Origin: a virus
IMG/VR virus record: IMGVR_UViG_3300020152_000040
Coordinates: 1-42,226 of that record
Direction: 5' to 3' (one strand)
Length of the DNA: 42,226 nt
A program made the position numbers and the translations under genes. Below the pieces are notes generated by a model that searched no databases, was not told the origin of the DNA, and saw only the letters and a program-made list of their open reading frames with translations. This document shows, piece by piece, positions 7,887 through 16,764 of the stretch (its first letter is position 1; each line of letters starts with the position of its first letter).

Positions 7887-7907
7887 GAAAGTAAGGGGTA
7901 ACAGACC

Positions 7908-8969
7908 ATGGGAGCTCTCACTCCACAGTTTCTCGCGTCGCTCGAGTCTCGGATGCAAGTCATCACCGAGAACGAGTATGGCCGTCTCCTGCAAAACCTG
8001 TGGTGGCGCGAGGTGGCGGCGGTTCGTCGCACCGAGGCCGCTAAGGACATCGTCGCGTGGCTCCTGCAGACTGCGCAGATCCGCGACGAGGGGACCAAGG
8101 GTGGAAACATCCATTTCGAGGACCTCGTCACGGCACAGACCACGATCGAGCATCGGTTCTCCGGTGCTGGTCTGAAGCTGCTCCGCCAACAGTTCGAGGA
8201 CACCGACGGCGCGGGACTCAACCTCGCCGCGGAGTGGTCCACGCAGATCGGCGCGCAAATGGCCTATTGGCCACAGCTCAAGATCGCCGACTTCCTCAAG
8301 AACGGACACCTCGCGAGCTACGCCACTGGATACGACGGGAAGGCGTTCTTCGCGACGAACCATCCGTCCAACCCTTACCGTCCGAACGGCCCGACGTTCG
8401 CGAACGTGTTCACCGGCGCCGCGGCGCCGGCGACGGCCACCGCGCCGGCGTACCCCGGTGCGATCGACGTGAGCGAGGCCGTCCCCGTCGACACCGCGCT
8501 CGCGAACCTGAACAGGGTTTACAGCTACATCGCGTCGATCAAAATGCCCAACGGCGACATGCCGCGCTATCTGCGGCCGCGCGCGATCCTCGCGCCGCCG
8601 GCGCTGATGTTCAGGCTCGTCCAGCTGACGAACACCAAGGTGATCGCGCAGGCGGCCACCGGCGGTGGTGCGGCGGCGGCGGACGTCGAGGCGTCGATCC
8701 GGATGCTCGGCTATGCCTCACCGATCCAGGTGGACGAGCTCGCCGGCTACGAAAACGACAAGACGTTTTTCGTGGTCGCCGAGCAGGCCGCCACGTCTCA
8801 GCTCGGCGCCGTCGTGTTCGTCGAGCGCGAGCCTTACAGGATCAACTACTACGGTCCGCAGACAGACGCGGAGCTCAGCCGTAAGGACGAGCTCGAGTGG
8901 CACTGCAAGGGCCGAAACGGAGTCACGGCGGGACACCCGTATCTGCTGTTCAAGGTGCGCGCCGCCTAA
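7908..8969 (+). CDS. Major capsid protein, Mu gpT-like
   Basis: 353 aa, the normal size for a Mu-like major head subunit. Family features include the N-terminal extended arm, DGKAFFATNHPSNPY around residues 143-157, the dimerising beta region, and the C-terminal ELEWHCKGRNGVTAGHPYLL. HK97-fold shell protein. Good Shine-Dalgarno (AAGGGG) 10 bases upstream. Followed by a 130-base gap with a tRNA-like sequence. Confidence 0.93.
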   Translation: MGALTPQFLASLESRMQVITENEYGRLLQNLWWREVAAVRRTEAAKDIVAWLLQTAQIRDEGTKGGNIHFEDLVTAQTTIEHRFSGAGLKLLRQQFEDTDGAGLNLAAEWSTQIGAQMAYWPQLKIADFLKNGHLASYATGYDGKAFFATNHPSNPYRPNGPTFANVFTGAAAPATATAPAYPGAIDVSEAVPVDTALANLNRVYSYIASIKMPNGDMPRYLRPRAILAPPALMFRLVQLTNTKVIAQAATGGGAAAADVEASIRMLGYASPIQVDELAGYENDKTFFVVAEQAATSQLGAVVFVEREPYRINYYGPQTDAELSRKDELEWHCKGRNGVTAGHPYLLFKVRAA

Positions 8970-8992
8970 TCACCTCCCGCGCACCGTCCCCT

Positions 8993-9067
8993 TGCGGCTG
9001 TGGAGGACTGGTACCTCGCCGGCGTTCACGGCGCCGGAGATAGCGGGTTCGACTCCCGCCGCCGCAA
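8993..9067 (+). tRNA. tRNA-like gene, unusual arms (CAC anticodon on the best fold)
   Basis: The T arm is canonical: stem GCGGG/CCCGC (9043-9047/9055-9059) with loop TTCGACT. D arm GAGG/CCTC (9003-9006/9014-9017) with loop ACTGGTA, T at position 8 (9001), and variable loop AGATA. The acceptor stem pairs 8993-8998 with 9061-9066 plus G9000-C9060, leaving T8999 bulged. The anticodon arm is CCGGC/GCCGG plus an extra G-C pair, giving either a 6-bp stem with loop TTCACGG (anticodon CAC, Val) or a 5-bp stem with a 9-nt loop (possible TCA). 3' CCA is not encoded (ACCT). Real but degenerate, or a tRNA-like structure. Confidence 0.55.
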
Positions 9068-9097
9068 CCTTACTGTTCACGCCGCCGAGGTTTCATC

Positions 9098-9574
9098 GTG
9101 GCCGCCTATCTCACCGTCGACGAGTTCAAGCTCCGTACGATCATGCCTGCAACGCAGGTGGATCGAATCGAGGCGACCTCGCCGGGGTGGCTCGCGGCGA
9201 ACCTTGAGAGCTCGTCGCGGTGGGCGGACATGTACCTCGCCAAGCGCTACCGCGTCCCGTTCCCCGCCCCGTATCCGGAGGCCGTCAAGTCGTGGGTGGC
9301 GCGCATGGTGACGCAACGCGCGTATCTGCAACATGGCATCCCCGCGAACGATCAACAGCTCGCGCTCGTCGGCGCCGACAGTGAGAAGGCCGAGAACGAG
9401 ATCAAGGCGGCGGCGGACGGACAGCTTTCGCTGATCGACCTCCCCGACGCCGGCGGACAGTCGCTCGTCCAGTTCGGCGGAACGCGCGTCTACTCCGAGT
9501 CCTCGCCGTACGTCGCCGGCGACGTCCAGCGCTCGACGGGACGGCGCGAGGACGGGTGGAGGCGCGGCACATGA
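9098..9574 (+). CDS. Head-tail joining protein, Mu gp36/DUF1320-like
   Basis: 158 aa. Begins AAYLTVDEFKLRTIMP and continues with ADMYLAKRYRVPFPAPYPEA and WVARMVTQRAYLQHG, the pattern of DUF1320 (Mu gp36) connector proteins that sit between portal and tail terminator. GTG start with GAGG upstream; position right after the capsid gene agrees. Confidence 0.85.
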   Translation: MAAYLTVDEFKLRTIMPATQVDRIEATSPGWLAANLESSSRWADMYLAKRYRVPFPAPYPEAVKSWVARMVTQRAYLQHGIPANDQQLALVGADSEKAENEIKAAADGQLSLIDLPDAGGQSLVQFGGTRVYSESSPYVAGDVQRSTGRREDGWRRGT

Positions 9575-9972
9575 AAAACGGGGACGCCGAGCTCGAGCGG
9601 ATGATCGAGCGGATCCGCGCCGTGCCGGGGATCGCCAAGCGCGCCGCGCCGGACGCCGCCGAGGCCGTCCGCGAGGCCCTCGCGCGCACCGCGGCGGCCG
9701 GGACGACGCCGGAGGGTCAGGCGTGGGCACCGCGCAAGGACGACGGCGGACGGCCCCTCGTGGGCGCCGGGGAGGCCCTCCGCGCGGCCGCGGTGGGGAC
9801 GCGGATCTTCATCCGGCTCGAGGGCCACGTAGCGCGCCACCACCGAGGCATCGCGCGCGGCGGCGTCGAACGTCGGCTCCTCCCTGAGAAGGGGATCACG
9901 CCGGCGATCGGCAAGGCGATCCGCGAGGTGGTCACCGACCACTTTCGCCGCACGGTGGAGGGCCGCGACTGA
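9571..9972 (+). CDS. Virion morphogenesis/tail completion protein (Mu G/gp37 position)
   Basis: 133 aa. Pattern of small tail-completion proteins: helical N-terminus (ELERMIERIRAVP), WAPRKDDGG, GAGEALRAAAVGTRIFI, then a basic region H-H-R-G. ATG at 9571 overlaps the previous stop (ATGA) and is preferred to the in-frame ATG at 9556. The family assignment rests on position and pattern, so it is less certain than its neighbours. Confidence 0.6.
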   Translation: MKNGDAELERMIERIRAVPGIAKRAAPDAAEAVREALARTAAAGTTPEGQAWAPRKDDGGRPLVGAGEALRAAAVGTRIFIRLEGHVARHHRGIARGGVERRLLPEKGITPAIGKAIREVVTDHFRRTVEGRD

Positions 9973-10523
9973 TGGCGATCGTCTTCGCACTTCCCCACCT
10001 GTTCGATCGGGTGGCCGCGCGGTTCGCGGCCGAGGGCCTCGACGTCCCCATGGCGTTCGGATGGCGCGCGGCCTCGGAGCAGATCCAGGGGACGACGCGG
10101 ATCGTGTGGACGCCGGGAGACGCCGGCGGCGGCCTCGGTGCGATCGGCGCGGCGCGGTTTCCGGGACAGGATCCTCGCCGGCCGCTCGCACAGCTGCTCG
10201 AGGCGTGCACGGTCGACATGTTCGCCGCCGATCCGCTGCTCGGCGCCGACGAGCGCGCGCAGTACCAGGCCGCGCGGACACTGTTCGATGCCTGGTTTCG
10301 CGCCGTCTATCTCGAGGCGCACGGCACCTTCAAGATCACCTCCGCCACGTGGGCCGGCGGTGATCGCGGCCGCCGTATGGGCGCCTCGATCCGCGTGGTG
10401 TTCACCGTCCAGGCGCCGATCTTCGACGAGCTCACCGACGCCGACGCCATCCCGCTCGACGCCGCCGCGCTCGACGTCGCCGAGTCTGATCACACCGAGC
10501 CGCTAACCGTCACCGCGACATGA
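9972..10523 (+). CDS. Tail terminator/neck protein
   Basis: 183 aa, TGATG overlap with the preceding gene. Lies directly before the sheath gene where tail terminator (gpU/gp38-type) proteins lie. It shows RIVWTPGDAGG near residues 42-52, RPLAQLLEACTVDMFA and FDAWFRAVYLEAHG, consistent with the alpha/beta terminator fold that caps the tail tube. The function is inferred mainly from position. Confidence 0.65.
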   Translation: MAIVFALPHLFDRVAARFAAEGLDVPMAFGWRAASEQIQGTTRIVWTPGDAGGGLGAIGAARFPGQDPRRPLAQLLEACTVDMFAADPLLGADERAQYQAARTLFDAWFRAVYLEAHGTFKITSATWAGGDRGRRMGASIRVVFTVQAPIFDELTDADAIPLDAAALDVAESDHTEPLTVTAT

Positions 10524-10533
10524 GAGGTAGGAC

Positions 10534-11979
10534 ATGAGTCAACCCGCAGTGCAGATCACCGAGCTGGACGGCGCGCTCGGTGTGCTCCCGCCGAGCGCGG
10601 GAAAGCTCTACGCCGTCGTCGGCGCGTCGAGTGGCGGACCGGTGAATCAGCCGGCGACCTACGCACGCGTCAAGGATCTGATCGCGACGTTCGGCGTCGG
10701 CCCCCTCGTCGAGGCCGCCGCGCACTACATCGAGCGCTACGGACGTCCCGTGCTCGTGGTCCGCACGGCCACCACCACCGACGGGGCGGCGAGCGCGGTG
10801 GCCGAGACGGGGACGGGAACGAGCGTCGTGACGCTCACCGGCACCCCGGCCGACGACGCCGAGCTCCTGTGGCAGGCGCTCACCGGCGGGACGATCGGCG
10901 TCGCGGGGATCACGTTCCGATGGTCTCTCGACGGCGGCCGGACGTGGTCGCCTACCACCGCGCTCGGGACGGCGAACACGTTCCCCGTCCCCGGCGCCGG
11001 CGTCTCGCTCGCGTTCGCGGCCGGGACAGTGGTCGCCGGCGACACGGCCTCGGCGACCACCACGGCGCCGGCACCGAACGCGACGGACCTCGGTGCGGCG
11101 TTCGACGCGCTCGCGGCCTCGGCGGCGTCGTGGGACCTCGTGCACGTCGCGACGCCGATCGACGGCGCGCTGTTCGACGCGCTCGAGCTCCGGCTCGCGA
11201 CCCTGTTCTCGGCCGGCAAGGAACGCGCGTGGATCGGTAGCGCGCGGATCCCGACGCCGGGGGAGACGGAGGCCGCCTACCTCACGGCTCTTACGGCCGC
11301 GTTCGGCGCGCGCGCCTCGGTGTTCGGCATGCTGTGCGCCGGCGCCTGCAAGCTCACGTCGAGCGTGACGGGGCGCAAGGTGCGGCGGCCGGCGAGCTTC
11401 CCGATCGCGGCGCGGGAGGCGTCGCTCGCCGAGCACATCAACAGCGCGGACATCAACCTCGGTCCGCTCGTCGGCGTGAGCATCCGCGACGCGAACGGCA
11501 ACCCCGACGAGCACGACGAATCGGTGAACCCCGGCCTCGACGATGCTCGGTTCACCGTCCTCCGCACGTGGGAGGGCGTGGCCGGCGTCTACGTGAACCG
11601 TCCGCGTCTGTTCTCGCCGGCGGGTTCCGACTTCCAACTCCTGCCGCACCGCCGCGTCCTCAACCTCGCCCACGGCGCGCTCCGCCTCTACTTCCAACGT
11701 CGGCTCAATCGTCCGGTGCGCGTGAGTCGCACCACCGGGTTCATTCTCGAGGACGAGGCCGTCGAGATCGAGGCCGGCGCGCGCGCGGTGCTGCGCTCGG
11801 TGCTGCTCGCGGCGCCGAAAGCCTCGGACGTCCTGTTCACGCTCTCGCGGACGGACAACCTCCTGTCCACGCGAACGCTCACCGGCGACGCGCGCGTGAT
11901 CCCGCTCGGCTATCCGGAGTGGGTGAACCTCGCGGTCGGCTTCTACAACCCGGCCCTCGCACTCCTACAGGCGGCGTAA
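10534..11979 (+). CDS. Contractile tail sheath protein
   Basis: 481 aa. N-terminal ITELDGALGVLPPSAGKLYA and the C-terminal region around residues 365-481 (NLAHGALRLYFQRRLNRPV, GDARVIPLGYPEWVNLAVGF) follow the sheath-protein pattern of Mu gpL relatives. This makes the virion a myovirus. The AGGTAGG sequence upstream is a good ribosome site. The tube gene follows after 3 bases, as in all sheath/tube pairs. Confidence 0.93.
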   Translation: MSQPAVQITELDGALGVLPPSAGKLYAVVGASSGGPVNQPATYARVKDLIATFGVGPLVEAAAHYIERYGRPVLVVRTATTTDGAASAVAETGTGTSVVTLTGTPADDAELLWQALTGGTIGVAGITFRWSLDGGRTWSPTTALGTANTFPVPGAGVSLAFAAGTVVAGDTASATTTAPAPNATDLGAAFDALAASAASWDLVHVATPIDGALFDALELRLATLFSAGKERAWIGSARIPTPGETEAAYLTALTAAFGARASVFGMLCAGACKLTSSVTGRKVRRPASFPIAAREASLAEHINSADINLGPLVGVSIRDANGNPDEHDESVNPGLDDARFTVLRTWEGVAGVYVNRPRLFSPAGSDFQLLPHRRVLNLAHGALRLYFQRRLNRPVRVSRTTGFILEDEAVEIEAGARAVLRSVLLAAPKASDVLFTLSRTDNLLSTRTLTGDARVIPLGYPEWVNLAVGFYNPALALLQAA

Positions 11980-11982
11980 CCC

Positions 11983-12462
11983 ATGTCCGATCAGATCCGC
12001 GTCAACGGGAACCTGTACAGCTGGGGTTCCATCAAACTCAAGATCGGCGGCGAGCTGTTCTACGGCTTCACGAGCATCTCTTACTCCGACAAGAGAGAGC
12101 GCGTGAAGGGCTATGGGATGGGCCGCCACCACGCTCCGCGCGGCCGCTCGTCCGGAAAGTACAGCACCGAGCCGGTGAAGCTCGGCGGACCGAAGGACAC
12201 GATCGCCGCGCTCATCCGCGATCTCGCGAAGCTCGCGCCGGACCGAGTGTCGTTCGGCAACGTCAACTTTCAGATCCTCGTGTCCTACGTCGAGCCGGGA
12301 CAGGACGGGATCACCGTCGAGATCGACGACTGCGTGATCACCTCGATCAGCTCGAGCGACGAGGAAAACGCGGATCCGAAGGCAACGGAGATCGAGATCG
12401 ACTGCATGCGCATCCGGCGCAACGGTCTGTCTCTCTATGACCAGACGGAGGGTGCGCCGTGA
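11983..12462 (+). CDS. Tail tube protein
   Basis: 159 aa. The beta-rich sequence begins IRVNGNLYSWGSIKLKIGGE and has VKLGGPKDTIAALIRDLAKL in the middle; size and place match Mu gpM/XkdM-like tube subunits that form the hexameric tube within the sheath. Ends in a GTGA overlap with the chaperone gene. Confidence 0.92.
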   Translation: MSDQIRVNGNLYSWGSIKLKIGGELFYGFTSISYSDKRERVKGYGMGRHHAPRGRSSGKYSTEPVKLGGPKDTIAALIRDLAKLAPDRVSFGNVNFQILVSYVEPGQDGITVEIDDCVITSISSSDEENADPKATEIEIDCMRIRRNGLSLYDQTEGAP

Positions 12463-12965
12463 GCGAACAGTCGAACGTGGCAACGTTGCCGGGAGCAGAC
12501 GATCGGGAGGCGCGCGAGCGCGCGGAGCTCGAGCAGCGGATCGAGGCCGTCCGCGTCGAGCGCGCGCGTGTCCAGGCCGAGCGAGATCGCCGTGAAAAGG
12601 AGCGGGAGCTCGCCGACGAGCTCGAGCGCGAGGAACGCGCGCTCAAGGACGATCAGGCGATCGCGGACGCGGAGCTCGAGCACGGTCCGCTCGGCAAGCG
12701 GATCGAGGCCGTGCGCACGGGGCAAGGCGTCGTGATCGTGCGGCGTCCGAGTCCGGCGAACTTCCGGCGATGGCAGGATCGGAGCGTCTCGAGCAAGGAT
12801 CTCACGATGGACGACGCCGAGCAGCTCGTCCGGCCCTCGCTCGTCTACCCCGACAAGGTCACGTTCGACGCGTGGGTCAAGAACGAGCCGGGGATCCTCC
12901 CGCGGTGCGCCGCGGCGTGCGGACGCCTCGCCGGTGCGCGCCTCGACGAGCTCGCGGGAAAATAG
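12459..12965 (+). CDS. Tail assembly chaperone, upstream frame (G)
   Basis: 168 aa. N-terminal 70 residues are a highly charged coiled coil (ERAELEQRIEAVRVERARVQ...); the rest is the compact chaperone domain with FRRWQDRSVS and LVRPSLVYPDKVTFDAWVKN. The reading frame ends ...G GGA AAA TAG, with the GGGAAAA slippery heptamer immediately before the stop. It coats the tape measure during tail assembly, in the established lambda G/GT manner. GTG start, GTGA overlap. Confidence 0.9.
   Translation: MSEQSNVATLPGADDREARERAELEQRIEAVRVERARVQAERDRREKERELADELEREERALKDDQAIADAELEHGPLGKRIEAVRTGQGVVIVRRPSPANFRRWQDRSVSSKDLTMDDAEQLVRPSLVYPDKVTFDAWVKNEPGILPRCAAACGRLAGARLDELAGK
12956..12962 (+). promoter_or_regulatory. 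Programmed -1 frameshift slippery heptamer GGGAAAA
   Basis: Zero frame reads G GGA AAA TAG, a canonical X XXY YYZ heptamer, and the stop is directly downstream of the slip site. A -1 slip continues as ATA GTC GAG CTC into the open frame to 13156. Position in the tail chaperone gene matches lambda G/GT and many tailed phages. Confidence 0.9.
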
Positions 12966-13156
12966 TCGAGCTCCGCGCCGAGGCGGGACGAGACGTCGGC
13001 GTCGGGGCGGAGTGTCTGCTCGAGCTACTCGGCGTCGAGCCGGAGGACGACAACGAACAGGCGCAAGCGCGCGCGTACACCGGAGCTCTGATGATCGCGC
13101 AAGCGCTCCGAGAGCTCGTCAACATCCGAAAGCTACTCACGGCGCCGGAGGAATAG
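12962..13156 (+). CDS. Tail assembly chaperone, frameshift extension (T part of GT)
   Basis: 64 codons read only after the -1 slip, giving a 232-aa fusion (12459-12962 joined to 12962-13156). Begins IVELRAEAGRDVGVGAECLL and ends TAPEE. It lacks a plausible own start near its beginning, so the fusion is the expected product. In phage lambda the T domain contacts the tail tube protein. It is followed by GGAGG, serving the tape measure gene. Confidence 0.88.
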   Translation: MVELRAEAGRDVGVGAECLLELLGVEPEDDNEQAQARAYTGALMIAQALRELVNIRKLLTAPEE

Positions 13157-13160
13157 GGCG

Positions 13161-15029
13161 ATGGCCACAAAGGACGAGCAGGCGACTTACTCGATCGACC
13201 TCGAGGACGGGACGAGTGGCCCCGCCGAGTCCGCCGCGGCCGCGCTCCGAACGCTGCAACGTCAAATGCAGGCGGACACCGCCGAGATCGCGGCCTTGCA
13301 AAAGGCCATGCGGAACCTGCAAGGCGGGACCAGCGTCAACATCGAACAGTTCCGCAAGCTCCGCGAGCAGCTCGCGCTGAAAAAACAGAGTCTCGCGCAA
13401 GCACAGAGCGCGTTTCTCAACCTCGGCGGCTCGGCCTCGGACATGAATCGCAAGCTCACGCCGGCGAGATCGGGGTTCGAGCGGTTCAAACAGACTGCAG
13501 ACCAAATGCCGGGACCGATCGGTGGTCTGCTCGGAGGGTTCGCCAAGCTCCGCGAGCTGCTCGCCGGTAACCTCATGACGGTCGGCCTCGTCGCGATCGC
13601 CGCCGGACTCGTCGCGATCACCGTCGCGGCCGTCGCCGCCACCGCCGCGCTCCTGAAATACGGGATCGCACAGGCGAACGCGCGCCGATCGGAGCTCCTA
13701 CGGCTCGAGGGCCTTACCAAAATGCGATCGTGGTGGGGTCTCGCCGCGGGAAACGCCTCCGAGATGCAAGCCAGTATCGATCGCGTGAGCGCGTCGTCCT
13801 CGCTCGGCCGCGACAAGATCGCCGGCTACTCGGCGGAGCTCTACCGGATGGGCCTCCGAGGCGAAAACCTGAGTCAGGCGCTCGAGGGGACCGCGATCAA
13901 GGCCGCCGCGCTCGGCGACGAGGGGGCGAAAGGGTTCATGGGCCTCGCCGCCGGCGCCGCACTCGCCGGCGGGAGCGTGAAACGGCTCGCGGACGACGTC
14001 CGAGCGCGGTTCGGACGCGTCGCGGCCGCACAGCTGCTCGATCTGGACGTCCAGGCCGCGAAACTCCGCGAGTCGTTCGCCGCGCTGTGGACCGGAATCG
14101 AGATCGAGCCGTTCCTCAAGGCCCTCCAGAGCGTGACGGCCCTGTTCTCTCAGTCCACGTGGTCCGGCCGCGCGCTCAAGGCCGTCGTACAGACGATCTT
14201 CCGGCCGATGATCGGCGCGGTGGAGTATCTCGCGCCGATCGTGCGTCGGTTTTTCCAAGGGATGATCATCGGCGCACTCGGTTTCGCGATCGTTATCGCG
14301 CGCGTCCGGAAGTGGTTCCGCGAGACGTTCACCGACGGGCCGACGATGGCCGGAATGACCACGCTCAAGGCCGCGCTCTACGCCGGCGTCGCCGCGGTGG
14401 CGCTGCTCGGCGTCGCGTTCGCGGCAACGGGCGTGATCATCGTCGGCGCGCTCGTCGCGGCGATGCCATTCATATGGGCCGGCGTCGCCGCACTCGGCGC
14501 GCTCGCGCTGCAAGCCATCGTCCTCGCGGCGCCGTTCATCCTCGGCGCGCTCGCGATCGGACTTCTCATCGCGACCGGCTACCAGCTGTATCGCCTGTGG
14601 AAGGAAATCGACTGGACGAGCCTCGGACAGTCCATCGTCGACGGGATCGTGGGCGGCCTCCGAAAGGGCAAGGAATGGGTGATCGAGACGATCAAGTCGC
14701 TCGGGACCGAGGCGCTCGCGTCCTTCAAGTCCGCGCTCGGGATCGCATCGCCGAGCAAGGCGTTCGCACAGCTGGGCTTGCAGATCCCCGCCGGCGTCGC
14801 GAGTGGCATCGAGCAAGGGGCGGGAGACGCGAAGAGCGCGGCCGCGGACATGGTGGGCGTCCCGGCCGGCGGTGGTAGGGGCGGCTCGAACGTCACGATC
14901 AACGCGCCGATCACGATCAACGCCACCGGCGGCGCGAGCGGGATCGTGGCCGAGGTTGAGCGCGAGCTCATGAACCTGCTCGAGCGCGTGGCGATCCAGA
15001 TCGGCGCTCCGGTGCCGCGGGGGACCTGA
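13161..15029 (+). CDS. Tape measure protein
   Basis: 622 aa, the longest protein of the window. The N-terminal coiled coil (about 20-100) with EIAALQKAMRNLQGG is followed by a hydrophobic segment at about 138-165, and a cluster of long hydrophobic stretches at about 403-475, typical of tape measures that insert into the host membrane. The end has a glycine-rich part, then NAPITINATGGASG. It is short, suggesting a tail of roughly 90-100 nm if the usual ~1.5 A per residue holds. The run of six A at 13378-13386 is ordinary Lys-Lys coding. Confidence 0.93.
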   Translation: MATKDEQATYSIDLEDGTSGPAESAAAALRTLQRQMQADTAEIAALQKAMRNLQGGTSVNIEQFRKLREQLALKKQSLAQAQSAFLNLGGSASDMNRKLTPARSGFERFKQTADQMPGPIGGLLGGFAKLRELLAGNLMTVGLVAIAAGLVAITVAAVAATAALLKYGIAQANARRSELLRLEGLTKMRSWWGLAAGNASEMQASIDRVSASSSLGRDKIAGYSAELYRMGLRGENLSQALEGTAIKAAALGDEGAKGFMGLAAGAALAGGSVKRLADDVRARFGRVAAAQLLDLDVQAAKLRESFAALWTGIEIEPFLKALQSVTALFSQSTWSGRALKAVVQTIFRPMIGAVEYLAPIVRRFFQGMIIGALGFAIVIARVRKWFRETFTDGPTMAGMTTLKAALYAGVAAVALLGVAFAATGVIIVGALVAAMPFIWAGVAALGALALQAIVLAAPFILGALAIGLLIATGYQLYRLWKEIDWTSLGQSIVDGIVGGLRKGKEWVIETIKSLGTEALASFKSALGIASPSKAFAQLGLQIPAGVASGIEQGAGDAKSAAADMVGVPAGGGRGGSNVTINAPITINATGGASGIVAEVERELMNLLERVAIQIGAPVPRGT

Positions 15030-15568
15030 TGGCGTCGTCGGTGTGGAACCCGATCGAACGGCCGTGCGATCACATCGTGCTCGCCGACAAGCGCTCGCCG
15101 GGGATCGCCGAGGTCGTGGGCGCGAGCTCGCCGCGCGAGTGGGACGAGCGCGAGGGGTTCGGCCTGAGCGGCGCGTGGATCGTGTACAGGGGGCGCGGAC
15201 TCGCGAAGTTCTCGGTCCGGATCAAGCTGCTCACGGTGGCCGATTGGGAGGCGTGGGCGGCGTGGCGTCCGCTCGTCGACGCCTACCCGAAGCGACGTCA
15301 CGCGAACGGCAAGGACAGCGGCGCTCTCAAGATCTGGCACCCCTACCTTGAGGCTCTCGACATCCGCGCCGTGGCCGTGGTGGAGGTGCTGCAACCGGTG
15401 ATCTCCGACGACGGCGAGGCCATCGTGGAGATCCGGTTCATCGAGTATCGGCACCCGAAGATCGCGCTTGCGAAACCGGACGCCGCCGACGCGGGGCCGG
15501 AGCCGGATCCCGTCGAGGAACGGATCATCAAACCACTCGTGAACCAGCTGGAGAGCCTGCTCGAATGA
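15029..15568 (+). CDS. Tail/baseplate adaptor protein (Mu gpN position)
   Basis: 179 aa, TGATG overlap with the tape measure gene. Beta-rich, with PREWDEREGFGLSGAWIVYR, FSVRIKLLTVADWEAWAAW and the C-terminal acidic tail. Located where Mu has gpN (a much longer DNA-circulation protein); the size suggests instead a compact hub-adaptor like those between tape measure and hub genes. Position gives the role; the family is not certain. Confidence 0.6.
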   Translation: MASSVWNPIERPCDHIVLADKRSPGIAEVVGASSPREWDEREGFGLSGAWIVYRGRGLAKFSVRIKLLTVADWEAWAAWRPLVDAYPKRRHANGKDSGALKIWHPYLEALDIRAVAVVEVLQPVISDDGEAIVEIRFIEYRHPKIALAKPDAADAGPEPDPVEERIIKPLVNQLESLLE

Positions 15569-16764
15569 CCGAGCGCGACGTCTACGCGGCCGTCGAGGGC
15601 CACCGCCTCACCGCGCTCCGTCTCACCGTGAGCAACGCGGGGCCGTGGATCGCGGACTGCGATTTCGAGGCCGAGCCGGAGCTCTCGGGACGCGTGACGA
15701 TCACCGTCGGCGACGCGCTCCGCCTGTCGGGGACGGTGGTCGCGAGCTCGAGCGGGACGTTCGGCGCACAGCGACGCGCGCGCATCATCGCCGGCGCCGG
15801 CGCGTGGGCCTCGGAGGTCCCGGCGAAGGGGTACCACGCCGACAACGGCGTCCGCGCGCGCACCGTCGCCGAGGACGCGGCGCGCGCCGTCGGCGAGCAG
15901 CTCGGCGACTTCATTCCCGCGTCCGAGCGCGTCGGCCGGGACTACGCAAGGCAGGCGGGGCCGGCCTCGCGCGCACTCGAGGACGTCCTCGGCGGGGTCG
16001 CGTGGTGGGTGGACTATGACGGAGTCACCCACGCCGGACCTCGGCCGGCGACGCCGCTCGACGCCGCGGCCTACCAGGTGCTCGCCTACGATCCGCGCGA
16101 CCGGATCGCGACGCTCGCCGTCGACGACCCCGCCGCCGTGCGCGTCGGCTCGGTGATCTCCGAGCGGCTCGACGGCGCGCACACCGTCCGTTCGCTCGAG
16201 CTGCGGATCACCGGCCGCGAGCTCCGCGTCCTTGCGTGGTGCGGCGGGTCCGAGAGCGGCTACGGCCCCGTCGCCGGCCTGCTCCGGTCCATCGTCCAGC
16301 ACACCGCCTCGGAGCGCCTCCACGGCCTCTACAGGTACCGCGTCGTCCGGATGGCCGGCGAGCGCGTCGAGCTGCAAGCGGTGCGGCGGATCGTCGGCCT
16401 CCCCGACCTGCTCCCGCTCTCGGTGTGGCCGGGAGTCGCCGGCGCGCACGCCGAGCTCGCGCCGGCGGCGGAGGTGCTCGTGGGGTTCATCGAGGGGGAC
16501 CGCGCACAGCCGATCGTGGTGGCGTTCGCCGGGGCCGACGGGCCGGGGTTCGTCCCGGTGCGCCTTACCCTCGGCGGTAAGGAGGGGGCACCGGTGGCGC
16601 GACAGGGGGACACCGTCCAGCTCTCGCTCACGACGGGGATGTTCGCCGGGATGCTCGGCCCTCCCGGTGCCCAGCAACCGATCAGCGGACAGATCACGTT
16701 CGCCGGACCGAGCATGGTCGGGATCATCACCGGCGGCTCGAGCCGCGTGAGGGCCGCGACATGA
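15565..16764 (+). CDS. Baseplate hub protein fused to OB-fold spike domain
   Basis: 399 aa. Residues 1-280 resemble gpP/gpD-type hub proteins (start VYAAVEGHRLTALRLTVS, ADCDFEAEPE); from about 285 a gp5/VgrG-like OB module follows with VLVGFIEGDRAQPIVVAF (around 302-320). Mu encodes hub (gp44) and spike (gp45) separately; here both appear in one chain. The C-terminal beta-rich part after the OB fold (QLSLTTGMFAGMLG) is short, so a full needle helix is not obvious. ATGA overlaps on both sides. Confidence 0.8.
   Translation: MTERDVYAAVEGHRLTALRLTVSNAGPWIADCDFEAEPELSGRVTITVGDALRLSGTVVASSSGTFGAQRRARIIAGAGAWASEVPAKGYHADNGVRARTVAEDAARAVGEQLGDFIPASERVGRDYARQAGPASRALEDVLGGVAWWVDYDGVTHAGPRPATPLDAAAYQVLAYDPRDRIATLAVDDPAAVRVGSVISERLDGAHTVRSLELRITGRELRVLAWCGGSESGYGPVAGLLRSIVQHTASERLHGLYRYRVVRMAGERVELQAVRRIVGLPDLLPLSVWPGVAGAHAELAPAAEVLVGFIEGDRAQPIVVAFAGADGPGFVPVRLTLGGKEGAPVARQGDTVQLSLTTGMFAGMLGPPGAQQPISGQITFAGPSMVGIITGGSSRVRAAT

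Noticed and set aside
13378-13386. Run of A in the tape measure gene as a second slippery site
   Set aside because: It is a Lys-Lys codon pair in a long open frame, and no alternative frame product is plausible.
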